Below, piece after piece: positions 23,156 through 31,108 of a stretch of DNA of 64,000 nucleotides. Location: positions 1 through 64,000 of IMG/VR virus record IMGVR_UViG_3300042332_000715; one strand, 5' to 3'. The notes beneath the pieces were generated by a model, which saw only the letters and a list, made by a program, of their open reading frames with translations, made no database searches and had not been told where the DNA came from. How positions within the stretch are numbered: position 1 is the stretch's first letter; each line of letters opens with the position of its first letter. Source of the DNA: a virus. The position numbers were made by a program, and so were the translations under genes.

Positions 23156-24085
23156 ATGGATCTCCACATCAAATATCGACCAACAGACCTAGCCTCAGTC
23201 GTTGGACAACCGCAAGCGGTTAAACAACTCAAAGGCTTCCTCGACGCTAATACTGTTCCCCATGTAATGGGGTTCTACGGGCCACCGGGCGTCGGTAAAA
23301 CGACGATGGCAAGGATCATGGCTAATGCAGTCGGTGCAACCGACATGAACATTACCGAGATCAACCTAGCCGTTAAAAACGGCATCGATGACGTTCGCTC
23401 GCTTCAAGAGCGTTGTGCCTTACGTCCTTTAGGCGGCAAGAATGCCGCATTCATCTTGGACGAAGCACATTCGCTGACGAAGCAGGCGTACCAAGGATTG
23501 CTCAAGCTATTCGAGGATACGCCCAAGCACGTCTACTTTTTTCTTTGCACAAGCCAGCCCGAGAAGATCGACAAAGCGATTAAAACCCGCGTAACGGGTA
23601 TCAATCTACATGCTGTAACTCAATCAGTATTAGTAAAGCTAATATCAGACGTATGCTTTGCGGAATCTAGTATAGTGCTAGACGCTGAGCACGCTGAGCC
23701 TATCGCCAGAGCCGCTAACGGCTCCCCGCGACAAGCTCTAGTGTATCTCGGGCAGGCGTTAGCCTGCGGATTTGATCCTGTAGCGATGGCCTCGCTGTTC
23801 GCTGAAACCGATGAGAAGGTAAGCTATTTCCCGATCTGCGAAGCGATTATGTTCCCGAAGCAGAACGATTGGAGCCGCGTATACGGCTTGATTACGTCGA
23901 TACCGGATGAGGAAGTTGAGGCAGCACGGTGGATGATTCTTTCATACGCCAAGTCCTGTATGAAGAATCCGAAGAACGCCGAGCGGGGGGCTAGAGTCAT
24001 TCAGGCGATGAAGTCGCCATTTTTTGACTCAAAACTTGCTGGATTTTTGTCGAATTACTATCTCGTCTGGTCGAAAAATGTGTAA
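23156..24085 (+). CDS. AAA+ clamp loader subunit (309 aa)
   Basis: Opens with IKYRPTDLASVVGQPQAV, the classic clamp-loader N-terminus. Walker A GPPGVGKTTMAR (about residues 42-53), Walker B AAFILDEAHSLT (D-E-A-H), sensor 1 FLCTSQ and sensor 2/SRC-like KAIKTRV follow. The C-terminal domain is helical. It lacks zinc Cys residues seen in many gamma subunits. It would load the DnaN-like clamp from 30077. Between 23209 and 23767 the gene holds at least seven perfect short hairpins. Confidence 0.9.
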   Translation: MDLHIKYRPTDLASVVGQPQAVKQLKGFLDANTVPHVMGFYGPPGVGKTTMARIMANAVGATDMNITEINLAVKNGIDDVRSLQERCALRPLGGKNAAFILDEAHSLTKQAYQGLLKLFEDTPKHVYFFLCTSQPEKIDKAIKTRVTGINLHAVTQSVLVKLISDVCFAESSIVLDAEHAEPIARAANGSPRQALVYLGQALACGFDPVAMASLFAETDEKVSYFPICEAIMFPKQNDWSRVYGLITSIPDEEVEAARWMILSYAKSCMKNPKNAERGARVIQAMKSPFFDSKLAGFLSNYYLVWSKNV

Positions 24086-24130
24086 AGTATGGTTGTTGAC
24101 CTAACGTGTCCAAGAGAAAGGTATAATTGA

Positions 24131-24514
24131 ATGTCCAAGATTGAATTGAAAGTAACTAGAGAAAACATTCCCGAACAGCTTGAGTCGCTTCCCAGCGACA
24201 TTAGCTACTGGGAAACTGCTCTGGCCGAAGCTCAGAACAAGTTGTACTTGGCTGAGCTAGAGAAGGATGTCCTTGTTGCGAATACCAACATTGAGATCCG
24301 AACCAATCCACTCGCGTTCGGTAATCCAAAGATTACCGATGCTTCCGTGGCTGCCATTTGCCAAACGCAGCAGAACGTGATCGACGCTGAGAAGGCCGTG
24401 ATAGCGGCCAAGCTCGAAGTCGCAAATACGAAAGCTGTGGTGAATGCACTTGACTGCAAGCGTTCCGCTTGTAAGTATTTGTGTGAACTACTGGTTTCCG
24501 GTAGATTCAACTAA
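24131..24514 (+). CDS. Hypothetical coiled-coil protein upstream of SSB (127 aa)
   Basis: A long helical segment (residues about 22-110, LPSDISYWETALAEAQNKLYLAELEKDVL and AEKAVIAAKLEVANTKAVVNALD) indicates a coiled coil. The C-terminus has two Cys (CKRSACKYLCELL). This size and place next to a phage single-strand-binding protein recalls recombination-mediator accessory proteins, but I see no diagnostic motif. AGAAAGG lies 9 nt before the ATG. Confidence 0.6.
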   Translation: MSKIELKVTRENIPEQLESLPSDISYWETALAEAQNKLYLAELEKDVLVANTNIEIRTNPLAFGNPKITDASVAAICQTQQNVIDAEKAVIAAKLEVANTKAVVNALDCKRSACKYLCELLVSGRFN

Positions 24515-24541
24515 CCTGTTTTACTTGTTAACCTGTTTTAC
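24512..24541 (+). repeat. Tandem 13-bp direct repeats upstream of SSB gene
   Basis: TAACCTGTTTTAC occurs at 24512-24524 and 24529-24541 (17-bp period), followed by a partial third copy (CCTGTTTCC). The first copy includes the stop codon of the preceding gene. T-rich repeats in the leader of a single-strand-binding protein mRNA are suitable for autogenous translational control, as in T4 gene 32; this is inference. Confidence 0.6.
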
Positions 24542-24571
24542 CTGTTTCCTTACTAGGAGTTTTGTTTAGCT

Positions 24572-25429
24572 ATGTCTTACGAAGATGACTTTGACAATAT
24601 CGATGCCAGCCTTTTCGAAAAGAAAGGCAACGATTTCTACTACATGATCGACCTACCTGCTGAGTTCAAGAAATTGAAGCTCGAAAAGGAAGGTGTCTTG
24701 AAGGCAGTTATTGTACCTTACGTTTCTACCCAATCACCGTACCGCGAAAGCGGTAAGTTGTGGTTCTTCCGCGATTACTACGCCCATAATGGGCTAGGTC
24801 CGACACAAAAAGACAGATACTTCGATTGTGTCAAGACGTTCGGCGATGATAAGTGTCCAATCGGAGACGCTTTGGCGTCTATGGGTGTTAAGAAAAAGGC
24901 ACAGCGTCTTGGACTTGTCAATATGTTCGTCTTGTCTTACGCGGGGCAAGAGATTAACGAGCTAATGCTCGTCGATCATTCGTTCTCGAATTTCTTGGAA
25001 GTGATCCACAAAGCTGCCCAGGATATGTACGAAATGGAGCAGGAGCCGTACATCAAAAAGTACATGCACCATACTGAAGGTGCCGTGCTTTCGATCAAGC
25101 TCAGCGAAGATTCGTTCGAGAAAAGCAAGTACCGTTACGCTTCGGCAGTTACCTTCAAGCCGCACAAGGGACTTGACGGCAAGATCGAAGAACTCATTCC
25201 AAAGGCTCTCGACCTCGACACTGCTCTGAACAAGCTCAGCTACGAGGACGCCTACAAGCGTTTCATTAGCGGCAAGCCGCCAGTCACCAAAAAGGCTGAA
25301 GGCGAGACTGCTGCTGCCAAGACAGAAACCAAGTCCACTAAGGCGGAATCCGCCAAAGCGGATAAGGCTGTCGAGGAAGCGGTCGCTGCGGCTAAAGACG
25401 AATCTGCGTTTGACGCAGGTTGGGAATAG
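24572..25429 (+). CDS. Single-stranded DNA-binding protein, gp32-like (285 aa)
   Basis: An N-terminal acidic start, then a core with YFDCVKTFGDDKCPIGDALASMG (Cys residues recall the zinc site of gp32-type proteins). The C-terminal tail is low-complexity: Ala/Lys/Glu-rich (residues about 240-275), ending in acidic DESAFDAGWE. An acidic tail with a terminal aromatic is the usual partner-binding element of SSBs. Next to RecA and clamp-loader genes. Codon use is more biased (AAG, CTC, TTC) than in neighbours, fitting high expression. Confidence 0.75.
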   Translation: MSYEDDFDNIDASLFEKKGNDFYYMIDLPAEFKKLKLEKEGVLKAVIVPYVSTQSPYRESGKLWFFRDYYAHNGLGPTQKDRYFDCVKTFGDDKCPIGDALASMGVKKKAQRLGLVNMFVLSYAGQEINELMLVDHSFSNFLEVIHKAAQDMYEMEQEPYIKKYMHHTEGAVLSIKLSEDSFEKSKYRYASAVTFKPHKGLDGKIEELIPKALDLDTALNKLSYEDAYKRFISGKPPVTKKAEGETAAAKTETKSTKAESAKADKAVEEAVAAAKDESAFDAGWE

Positions 25430-25464
25430 TTGTCGGCTAGCCGACGTTTTACGTTAATCTAAAC

Positions 25465-25490
25465 AAAGCCCTGCTAGCAGGGCTTTTCTT
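25465..25490 (+). terminator. Rho-independent terminator after SSB gene
   Basis: AAAGCCCTG-CTAG-CAGGGCTTT (25465-25486) followed by TTCTTTTG. A second palindrome, GTCGGCTAGCCGAC (25432-25445) followed by GTTTTACG, lies just upstream. A strong stop for the SSB mRNA. Confidence 0.8.
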
Positions 25491-25506
25491 TTGGGATCAC
25501 AAGGAA

Positions 25507-26142
25507 ATGACACAAGCAATCAAAAAACTACGCACGATCTATTTGGACATGGACGGTGTTTTAGTGGATTTCGTCGGTGGCGTGTTACGCCATTTTAATA
25601 TCAGCCCGAACGAACAGGCTAACACCAAGTCATGGGATTTCTTCTCGCAGTTTGAGATCGACCAGAAATTCTTCTGGAACAATGTCGCAGCGAGCACCGG
25701 CTTCTGGCGCGACTTAGACCCGTATCCATACACGCAAGGCGTAATGGACTTATGCCTCAAATACGCGGAGGAAGTCAAGCTATGTACTAGCTGCGGCTGT
25801 TCCGCTGCCGCTAGCGGCAAGAACGAGTGGGCTAAGCGGCATCTTGGCATGGAATCGAAGGATGTAATCCACATAGTGGATAAATGGCGGCTTGCATATA
25901 TGCCGAGAACCATTCTAATTGACGATAGCGAAAGTAATCTAGCCCTTTGGCATGATGCGTGTACCGCCGCGAATCGCGGCTTATACGCTTGGAGCATTCT
26001 GTTCCCGCAACCTTGGAACACCAGCAGGCATTTCGCGGACACGCGATTAGCCTTTTTACAACGAAATTTGAGAGTTCATACAACGAGAAAAGAAAATGGC
26101 GAAAGCAAAGAAACCACTGGAAGAACTACAAGCTGCAATTAA
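25507..26142 (+). CDS. HAD-family 5'(3')-deoxyribonucleotidase-like (211 aa)
   Basis: HAD motif I IYLDMDGVLVDF (D-x-D, residues about 11-22) and motif III/IV TILIDDSESNL (D-D, about 139-149) are clear. A cap region has WRDLDPYPYTQGVMDL. The pattern matches phage NT5C-type nucleotidases that dephosphorylate dNMPs. The C-terminal ~20 residues (TTRKENGESKETTGRTTSCN) overlap the RecA gene by 47 bp. The tail may be a by-product of that overlap. AAGGAA lies just upstream. Confidence 0.8.
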   Translation: MTQAIKKLRTIYLDMDGVLVDFVGGVLRHFNISPNEQANTKSWDFFSQFEIDQKFFWNNVAASTGFWRDLDPYPYTQGVMDLCLKYAEEVKLCTSCGCSAAASGKNEWAKRHLGMESKDVIHIVDKWRLAYMPRTILIDDSESNLALWHDACTAANRGLYAWSILFPQPWNTSRHFADTRLAFLQRNLRVHTTRKENGESKETTGRTTSCN

Positions 26143-27166
26143 CGAAGTACCCAAATCGATTGCTCTGGCACCGCCAGACTTATCGCTAGGGTGTGATTTG
26201 CTCGACCTGCACGTCAGCGGGAAGATCGGACAAGCCGTTTCACCCGGCACGTTCCTATGGCTGCATGGGCCTAGCGGTAGCGGCAAGAGTTTCCATGCCA
26301 AGACCGTGATGGCCGAGGCAGCTAATTCAGACATCTACCGCGACCACCGATTCGTCGTTATCGACGGCGAGAACGGGTCTAACTTCGACACGGCCAAGTT
26401 CTTCGGGCGTCGGCTAGCCGACAGGATGGAACTGGTTGAAGTTGAATCTCTCGATCACTTGTACGACAAGCTAGACGAGATATTCCAAGAACCTGCGATT
26501 GTTATTGTCGATAGCTTCGACTCTTGGATGCCGCAAGCGGCAAAGAAAAAGCTGGAAGATGATAAGAAACGACGAGCCGAAGGCAAGGAGCCAGATGGCG
26601 ATTACGGCATGGCCCACGGTAAAATCCACTCCAACCGCTTGCGGTTGCTGATACCGAGCCTATCGAAAACCAATTCCATCCTAGCTGGCATAAGCCAGCA
26701 CCGGGATAACGTCAATAAGGCCAATCCGTATTCGCCCAAGGACGTTGTGCCCGGTGGCCGGGCCATTAAGTTCTGGTGTCACATTGAGATCGAAACGCAG
26801 ATAGGAACCAAGATCAAGCGTAAGATCAACGGCGTCGAGACGCCGATTGGCGATAATATCTTGGTGAAGGTAGTCAAGAACCGTGTTAACGGTTTACGAC
26901 TTAGCTTCGAAGAACAGTTCTACCCTACGCTCGGGATAGACAATACAGGCACTAGCCTGTCATGGCTTGAAGCCAACAAGTACATTACTCAAACTTCTGG
27001 TAGATACTCGCTGCCGTTTCTCGGCGACAAGTCCTACTTCCGCGAGGAAGTTATCTCCAAGATTGAGGATGGTAATTTAGAGAATGAGCTACGTTCGATC
27101 CTCGAACAAGGCTATAGTGATTACATGAGTCAAATGACTGTTTCAAGGAAATCGAGGTACGAGTAA
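26096..27166 (+). CDS. RecA/UvsX-family recombinase (356 aa)
   Basis: Walker A LHGPSGSGKSFHA (about residues 59-71), an aspartate/glutamate strand RFVVIDGENGS, Walker B AIVIVDSFDSWMP (about 134-146), then the L1/L2 regions (MAHGKIHSNRLRLL and SILAGISQHRDN). VVPGGRAIKFWCHIEIE is the conserved stretch that follows in RecA-like cores. It would coat single-stranded DNA and drive strand exchange alongside the Mre11/Rad50-type proteins encoded downstream. GGCTAGCC occurs at 26412-26419. Confidence 0.88.
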   Translation: MAKAKKPLEELQAAINEVPKSIALAPPDLSLGCDLLDLHVSGKIGQAVSPGTFLWLHGPSGSGKSFHAKTVMAEAANSDIYRDHRFVVIDGENGSNFDTAKFFGRRLADRMELVEVESLDHLYDKLDEIFQEPAIVIVDSFDSWMPQAAKKKLEDDKKRRAEGKEPDGDYGMAHGKIHSNRLRLLIPSLSKTNSILAGISQHRDNVNKANPYSPKDVVPGGRAIKFWCHIEIETQIGTKIKRKINGVETPIGDNILVKVVKNRVNGLRLSFEEQFYPTLGIDNTGTSLSWLEANKYITQTSGRYSLPFLGDKSYFREEVISKIEDGNLENELRSILEQGYSDYMSQMTVSRKSRYE

Positions 27167-27367
27167 ATGGAAATCGGCGAGATGATATGGCAGATAATTA
27201 AATTCATGGCATTGTGGTGGATTGTCTGGCGATTTTTAGATTTCTGTAGCGATTTGCGGCAAGCAGTTATCGTTTGGAAAGAACGTAATGTGATTGAAAA
27301 AGAACTACTAGCAGTTCGCTACCTAATCGACAAAGAATGGCTAGAAAGGAAATCAAATGGAAACTAG
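27167..27367 (+). CDS. Small membrane protein (66 aa)
   Basis: A hydrophobic, Trp-rich helix at residues about 6-28 (MIWQIIKFMALWWIVWRFLDFC) is followed by an amphipathic, charged C-terminal helix. One-pass inner-membrane protein. Starts right after the RecA stop. Function unknown. Confidence 0.6.
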   Translation: MEIGEMIWQIIKFMALWWIVWRFLDFCSDLRQAVIVWKERNVIEKELLAVRYLIDKEWLERKSNGN

Positions 27368-27638
27368 AGAGCAGATTGAATCAAAAATCAAAACCACCGA
27401 AGCCAGAATTGCTAAACTGAAGCGTGAAATATTCTGGCTAGATTTGTTGAGTTGGCTATTGCTGGGCTTACTCGGCGGGATTGTTTTCTATCACTGCAAC
27501 ACAGCTATGGTAGAGGCGTATAACCATAAACTCCAATGGCAACGCATAGCGATAATCGCATTCAGTGCCTTTGCCTGCGGCTTCGCGGCTTTTAATAAGG
27601 CGGAGGAGGTGTGTAAGTGGATATTCAATCAGCGATAA
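27357..27638 (+). CDS. Two-pass membrane protein with N-terminal coiled coil (93 aa)
   Basis: Residues 1-25 are a charged helix (EQIESKIKTTEARIAKLKRE). Membrane helices lie near 28-45 (LDLLSWLLLGLLGGIVFYH) and 63-80 (AIIAFSAFACGFAAF). Short charged C-terminus. Overlaps the preceding gene by 11 bp. A holin-like topology is possible, but the early-gene setting argues for another role. Confidence 0.6.
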   Translation: METREQIESKIKTTEARIAKLKREIFWLDLLSWLLLGLLGGIVFYHCNTAMVEAYNHKLQWQRIAIIAFSAFACGFAAFNKAEEVCKWIFNQR

Positions 27639-27712
27639 TCGCTGCCTTTTGTGCGTTGATGTTCTACATGGCTGGCGTCTTGATTTTGATTGACTCGGAG
27701 AAAGACAAGTGA
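27617..27712 (+). CDS. 31-residue membrane peptide
   Basis: GTG at 27617 has GGAGGAGG 7 nt upstream. The peptide is DIQSAIIAAFCALMFYMAGV-LILIDSEKDK, a single hydrophobic helix with charged ends. Its TGA overlaps the next GTG start (GTGA), so it lies within a coupled chain. Confidence 0.6.
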   Translation: MDIQSAIIAAFCALMFYMAGVLILIDSEKDK

Positions 27713-28557
27713 AAACCAACCTTTACCTACTAATCGACACTTCTGCGTTGGCCCATAGAGCCCTCCATACCGTAGGGGAGCTTACGCACCCAGACGATCC
27801 CGAGCAGTACACAGGCGTTCTATACCAGATCTGGAAAACGGCTTCGTCCGTTTCTGGTTACTTGCGTAGTCGGAATCTAGTGTTCTGCTTCGATAGCAAG
27901 CAGTCTATGCGACGGGAATCATACCCATCGTACAAATCGCAACGGCTAGCCGATAAAGCAAAAGAGTCTAGTGACCAAGCCGCGAAGCGACAAGGCATGT
28001 ACGACCAGATGAAGGTCTTGCCTAAGCTACTCCATGAGATGGGAGCCAAGAACATCTACGGTCAAACAGGCTACGAGGCTGACGACCTCATTGCCTCTGC
28101 GATCAAATGGAATCCCGATAAGGATTTCATTATCGTCGGACGCGATAAAGACCTCTACCAGCTTCTAGCTGCGAATGTCAGAATGTATGACGTGCAGAAT
28201 GAAGTATTCTACACCGAGAAGGACTTTCGAGCCGAATACGGCATCGACCCCGCACAATGGGCTAGCGTCAAGGCTTGGGCTGGCTGCACCAGCGATAGCG
28301 TAGACGGATTGCCCGGCGTAGGCGATAAGACTGCGATTAAATGGATCACAGGTAAATTACCACAGGAAAATAAGAAATACGCCACGTTCGTCGAGAACAT
28401 TTCGGTCTATAATAAAAACATACCAATCGTGCGGTTGCCGCTCGAAGGTACAAATCCGATCACTTTAGTTGAACAAGAGCGAATGATCGACTGGTCGATC
28501 CTAGCTCGGTTCATAGGTTCTACAGCATCTATTTCTGATGGAGTTGATTTTGACTAG
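27709..28557 (+). CDS. Flap endonuclease / 5'-3' exonuclease (282 aa)
   Basis: Metal-site motifs of the FEN/T5 D15/Pol I 5'-nuclease family are visible: LLIDTSALAHRAL, FCFDSKQSMRRESYPSYKSQR, GYEADDLIASA (E-A-D-D), FIIVGRDKDLYQLL (G-x-D-x-D), and the helix-hairpin-helix DSVDGLPGVGDKTAIKWI. It would remove Okazaki primers. It supplies the third activity (5' nuclease) missing from the polymerase-only protein at 20421. The GTG start at 27709 overlaps the preceding stop. Confidence 0.92.
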   Translation: MKTNLYLLIDTSALAHRALHTVGELTHPDDPEQYTGVLYQIWKTASSVSGYLRSRNLVFCFDSKQSMRRESYPSYKSQRLADKAKESSDQAAKRQGMYDQMKVLPKLLHEMGAKNIYGQTGYEADDLIASAIKWNPDKDFIIVGRDKDLYQLLAANVRMYDVQNEVFYTEKDFRAEYGIDPAQWASVKAWAGCTSDSVDGLPGVGDKTAIKWITGKLPQENKKYATFVENISVYNKNIPIVRLPLEGTNPITLVEQERMIDWSILARFIGSTASISDGVDFD

Positions 28558-28879
28558 ACAAGAGACTAAAAGGCTGAAAGCCATTATCGCCAAGCAAAAC
28601 AAAGTAAAGCAGAAAGCTGCGGAACGCAGCAATCAGCGAACACTTTACTGGTTGAACAAGAAAAGCAGCCCGAAAACGCCTGAGATCAAGCGTGGAGTCC
28701 GCATCAAGGACAAGCACGTGTTGCAGATCTTGCTCGGGTCGCTGAACGACCGTAACCTTGACCGTTACAGCAAGCAGGGTATGACCCGCGAACTAGCGAA
28801 AGAGATCATCGAGACTCGACCTTCGCTTATGGCGAAGTACGAAGCCATCGTCCTCGGCTTACAGCCGATTGGAGGCTAA
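28538..28879 (+). CDS. Hypothetical basic protein (113 aa)
   Basis: Highly basic N-terminal half (RQETKRLKAIIAKQNKVKQKAAERSNQR) followed by a helical C-terminal half. No motif recognised. It overlaps the flap-nuclease gene by 20 bp; a nucleic-acid-binding role is plausible from charge alone. Confidence 0.55.
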   Translation: MELILTRQETKRLKAIIAKQNKVKQKAAERSNQRTLYWLNKKSSPKTPEIKRGVRIKDKHVLQILLGSLNDRNLDRYSKQGMTRELAKEIIETRPSLMAKYEAIVLGLQPIGG

Positions 28880-28880
28880 G

Positions 28881-28976
28881 GTGAGCGGACTGGGCGAATG
28901 CATAATGGTGTGTATAGTAGGCTGCATAGTAGCAGGATTTGCTGTAGTGGCTAACTCAATTGAAGATAGAAGGTGA
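28881..28976 (+). CDS. 31-residue membrane peptide
   Basis: GTG at 28881 with GGAGG 5 nt upstream. SGLGECIMVCIVGCIVAGFA-VVANSIEDRR: one hydrophobic helix, basic tail. Ends 4 nt before the next GTG. Confidence 0.6.
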   Translation: MSGLGECIMVCIVGCIVAGFAVVANSIEDRR

Positions 28977-28980
28977 AATC

Positions 28981-29100
28981 GTGAGCGAATTCGTTCAAGG
29001 TATCCTAGTCGGTGGCTTCTTACTAGCAGTCACCGAGCTACTAGGCTCGATACTGCTGTTTTTGATTTTGACTCGTAAGCATGAGCGGGATAATGGCTAA
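28981..29100 (+). CDS. 39-residue membrane peptide
   Basis: GTG at 28981; peptide SEFVQGILVGGFLLAVTELL-GSILLFLILTRKHERDNG with two short or one long hydrophobic helix and a basic tail. It overlaps the next gene's start at 29093 by 8 bp. AGAAGGTG precedes the start. Confidence 0.6.
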   Translation: MSEFVQGILVGGFLLAVTELLGSILLFLILTRKHERDNG

Positions 29101-29599
29101 AGGCTCGCAGTTTGAAAGGAACATCTCCGTGCAGCTATCGCTGTGGTGGAGTGACGGCAAAGATGATTCATGGTTCTGGCGATCTAGCACGTCGGGGGCG
29201 CGAGCGACCCAGCGTGCCAAGCAAGGCAAGAATACCCTTAACGCTGCGGGCGACTTAGCCGCCCAATGCGCAGAGGGGCAAAAATTACTGGACTTGATTA
29301 CCTTCGAATTGAAGCGAGGATACCCCAAGATCTGCATAGCAGATATATGGGAGAAAGACTCTGGTGGCTTCCACGATTTCATCGAACAGGCCCGTAAGTC
29401 AGCTAGCCTAGCAGGAACCCGCTGGTTCGCCGTTCTTCATAAACGGGACAGGCGAGAGCCTGTAATTTATGTCGAAGATATGCGAGATCATTCGTTCGAG
29501 ATCATGGCATGGGCCGACTTCCTTACCCCTCAGAACCGCGATAAGTGGCTAGCCACTTGGGACAATGAATATGCCGAAGAAAAAACCAAAGCCGAGTAA
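29093..29599 (+). CDS. PD-(D/E)XK nuclease, probable Holliday-junction resolvase-like (168 aa)
   Basis: An N-terminal helix KGSQFERNISVQLSLWW (Glu), a strand with GDLAAQ (Asp) and LITFELKRGYP (E-x-K) provide the residues of a PD-(D/E)XK site. The length fits phage resolvases and related recombination nucleases. Start chosen at ATG 29093; ATG 29081 is the in-frame alternative. Located between flap nuclease and clamp genes. Confidence 0.65.
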   Translation: MAKGSQFERNISVQLSLWWSDGKDDSWFWRSSTSGARATQRAKQGKNTLNAAGDLAAQCAEGQKLLDLITFELKRGYPKICIADIWEKDSGGFHDFIEQARKSASLAGTRWFAVLHKRDRREPVIYVEDMRDHSFEIMAWADFLTPQNRDKWLATWDNEYAEEKTKAE

Positions 29600-30080
29600 C
29601 GACCTAGATCGATATGTATCGATAACAGTCGCAGACGCGTTCTATACCAAGCCGGTCGTAGCGTTAGACAATATGTACCACCCGCATCCGATGCCTCGGA
29701 AGTGGTGGTCACAAAGGCTGGCACTTGATCTGGAAATTGATACGGTAGTGCATACTGCCGTCCACGGCGAAACTAAAATCGTCATGGGATACATCGTTTC
29801 TAGCTGGGATGGGCAGTCGGATAGTGTTAGCATAACACGCTTGCTTGTGGCTCCGAGTTTTCGGAGAACCAAGATTGCGACCATGCTAGTGCTTCGCGTC
29901 CAGGCGGACATGCCGCCTATTACGAACAAGCTGACGTTTCTTGTACCGGAACTAGACCTTGACACGCAACTGTTTCTGAAGGACACTGGCTTCCGAGCCA
30001 AAGTGCCGTTGAAGGCGAATGCCTTCCCTGGCTACGTCAACGAGAACGGCATCTTGTTTATACGAAAGGAAAGCAAGTGA
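29565..30080 (+). CDS. GNAT-family N-acetyltransferase (171 aa)
   Basis: The acetyl-CoA loop ITRLLVAPSFRRTKIATMLVLRV (residues about 90-112) matches the R/Q-x-x-G/A core loosely; KIA stands where G-I-G/A is common. The later strand and helix are LTFLVPELDLDTQLFLKDTGFRA, with family-typical F-x-x-x-G-F. Target unknown; phage GNATs may modify host proteins. ATG 29571 is an alternative start. It overlaps the preceding gene by 35 bp and couples to the clamp gene. Confidence 0.7.
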   Translation: MNMPKKKPKPSNDLDRYVSITVADAFYTKPVVALDNMYHPHPMPRKWWSQRLALDLEIDTVVHTAVHGETKIVMGYIVSSWDGQSDSVSITRLLVAPSFRRTKIATMLVLRVQADMPPITNKLTFLVPELDLDTQLFLKDTGFRAKVPLKANAFPGYVNENGILFIRKESK

Positions 30081-31108
30081 AATTCTACCGACAAGCATTA
30101 CTCAGAACGCTGGAAAGCGTTTCGCCTGGGCTAAATTCGAAGGATACGCTGGAACAGAGTTCGTGCTTCGTCTTTACGGACGGAGAGGTAACGACCTATA
30201 ATAGCGAGATCCTTTGCATCGCTAGCGTCAAGAATGACGAGGGCGAGCTGTTCAAATGCTATGGAGCAGTACCGGCGAAGCCGCTGCTAGAAACCTTACG
30301 CAAGAGTCCAGACGAAGAAATCGAAGTCAAAGCTGCCGAAGATCATATTTCGATCAAAGGCACAGGACGCAAGCAGAAGATCGTCATGTCGAGCCAAATT
30401 CTGCTAGATACGCAGGAGGTAGAACGACCCAGCGAGTTCTCTGATCTTCCGCCAGTGTTTTCAGAGGCTTTGACGCTTGCAGCGTCGTATGCCGCTAAGG
30501 ATGCTGACGAGTTCGCTTTGAACTGCGTAGCAGTTAGTGCGAAAGGCTTACAAGCCACCAACAAACTAGCTGCCATTCGTTATGCCGTAAGCACCGGCCT
30601 AGCCGGCGGGACGGCTTTGATTCGGGCATCGAGTGCTAAGAACATCGCGGGCCTTGGACTCGCTACAGCGAGTTATGGCAAAGAATTCGTGTGGTTTACG
30701 ACCTATGCTGGAACCAAAGTCGCTTTGCGGTTACTGGAATCCGAGTATCCTACGGCTAGTATGACTGCAATCTTCACAGAGCCGTTGACCATGAAGCTAG
30801 AGCTTCCAGGGTCGGTAGCGGACATCGTGGCTAGGACTGTACCGTTCTTGGCGGAAAATGCTGTAGGTAAAGTAGTCGAGATTCACGTTGACACCGATCT
30901 GCTAACTGTGCGAGCACAGAATGCAGTAGGTGAATTCGTTGAGGAAAAACAGATTGTTTACAAAGGAGAACGCTTAGCGTTCAAGGTTAATCCAGAATCA
31001 CTTGCGGGTATATTCCGCACCGGATCACATTTAGAAGTTACGCCATCGTCCCTTCGGACAAAAGGCGATGGATATTGTTTGGTCATTAGTGCGGAGCAGA
31101 TTGAATAA
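30077..31108 (+). CDS. Sliding clamp, DnaN-like (343 aa)
   Basis: GTG start at 30077 with GAAAGGAAAG upstream. Three repeated clamp-type domains can be followed by pattern: FYRQALLRTLESVSPGL start, VKAAEDHISIKGTGRK, a central LNCVAVSAKGLQATNKLAAIRYAV block, and a final FKVNPESLAGIFRTGS with a C-terminal VISAEQIE. The length (343) and order agree with bacterial beta clamps. Works with the clamp loader at 23156 and the two-part polymerase. Confidence 0.75.
   Translation: MKFYRQALLRTLESVSPGLNSKDTLEQSSCFVFTDGEVTTYNSEILCIASVKNDEGELFKCYGAVPAKPLLETLRKSPDEEIEVKAAEDHISIKGTGRKQKIVMSSQILLDTQEVERPSEFSDLPPVFSEALTLAASYAAKDADEFALNCVAVSAKGLQATNKLAAIRYAVSTGLAGGTALIRASSAKNIAGLGLATASYGKEFVWFTTYAGTKVALRLLESEYPTASMTAIFTEPLTMKLELPGSVADIVARTVPFLAENAVGKVVEIHVDTDLLTVRAQNAVGEFVEEKQIVYKGERLAFKVNPESLAGIFRTGSHLEVTPSSLRTKGDGYCLVISAEQIE

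Noticed and set aside
24122-24127. TATAAT as a promoter for the ORF at 24131
   Set aside because: The box lies only 3 nt before the ATG, so transcription would begin inside the gene, and the TTGACC upstream is 20 bp away. AGAAAGG functions as the ribosome site.
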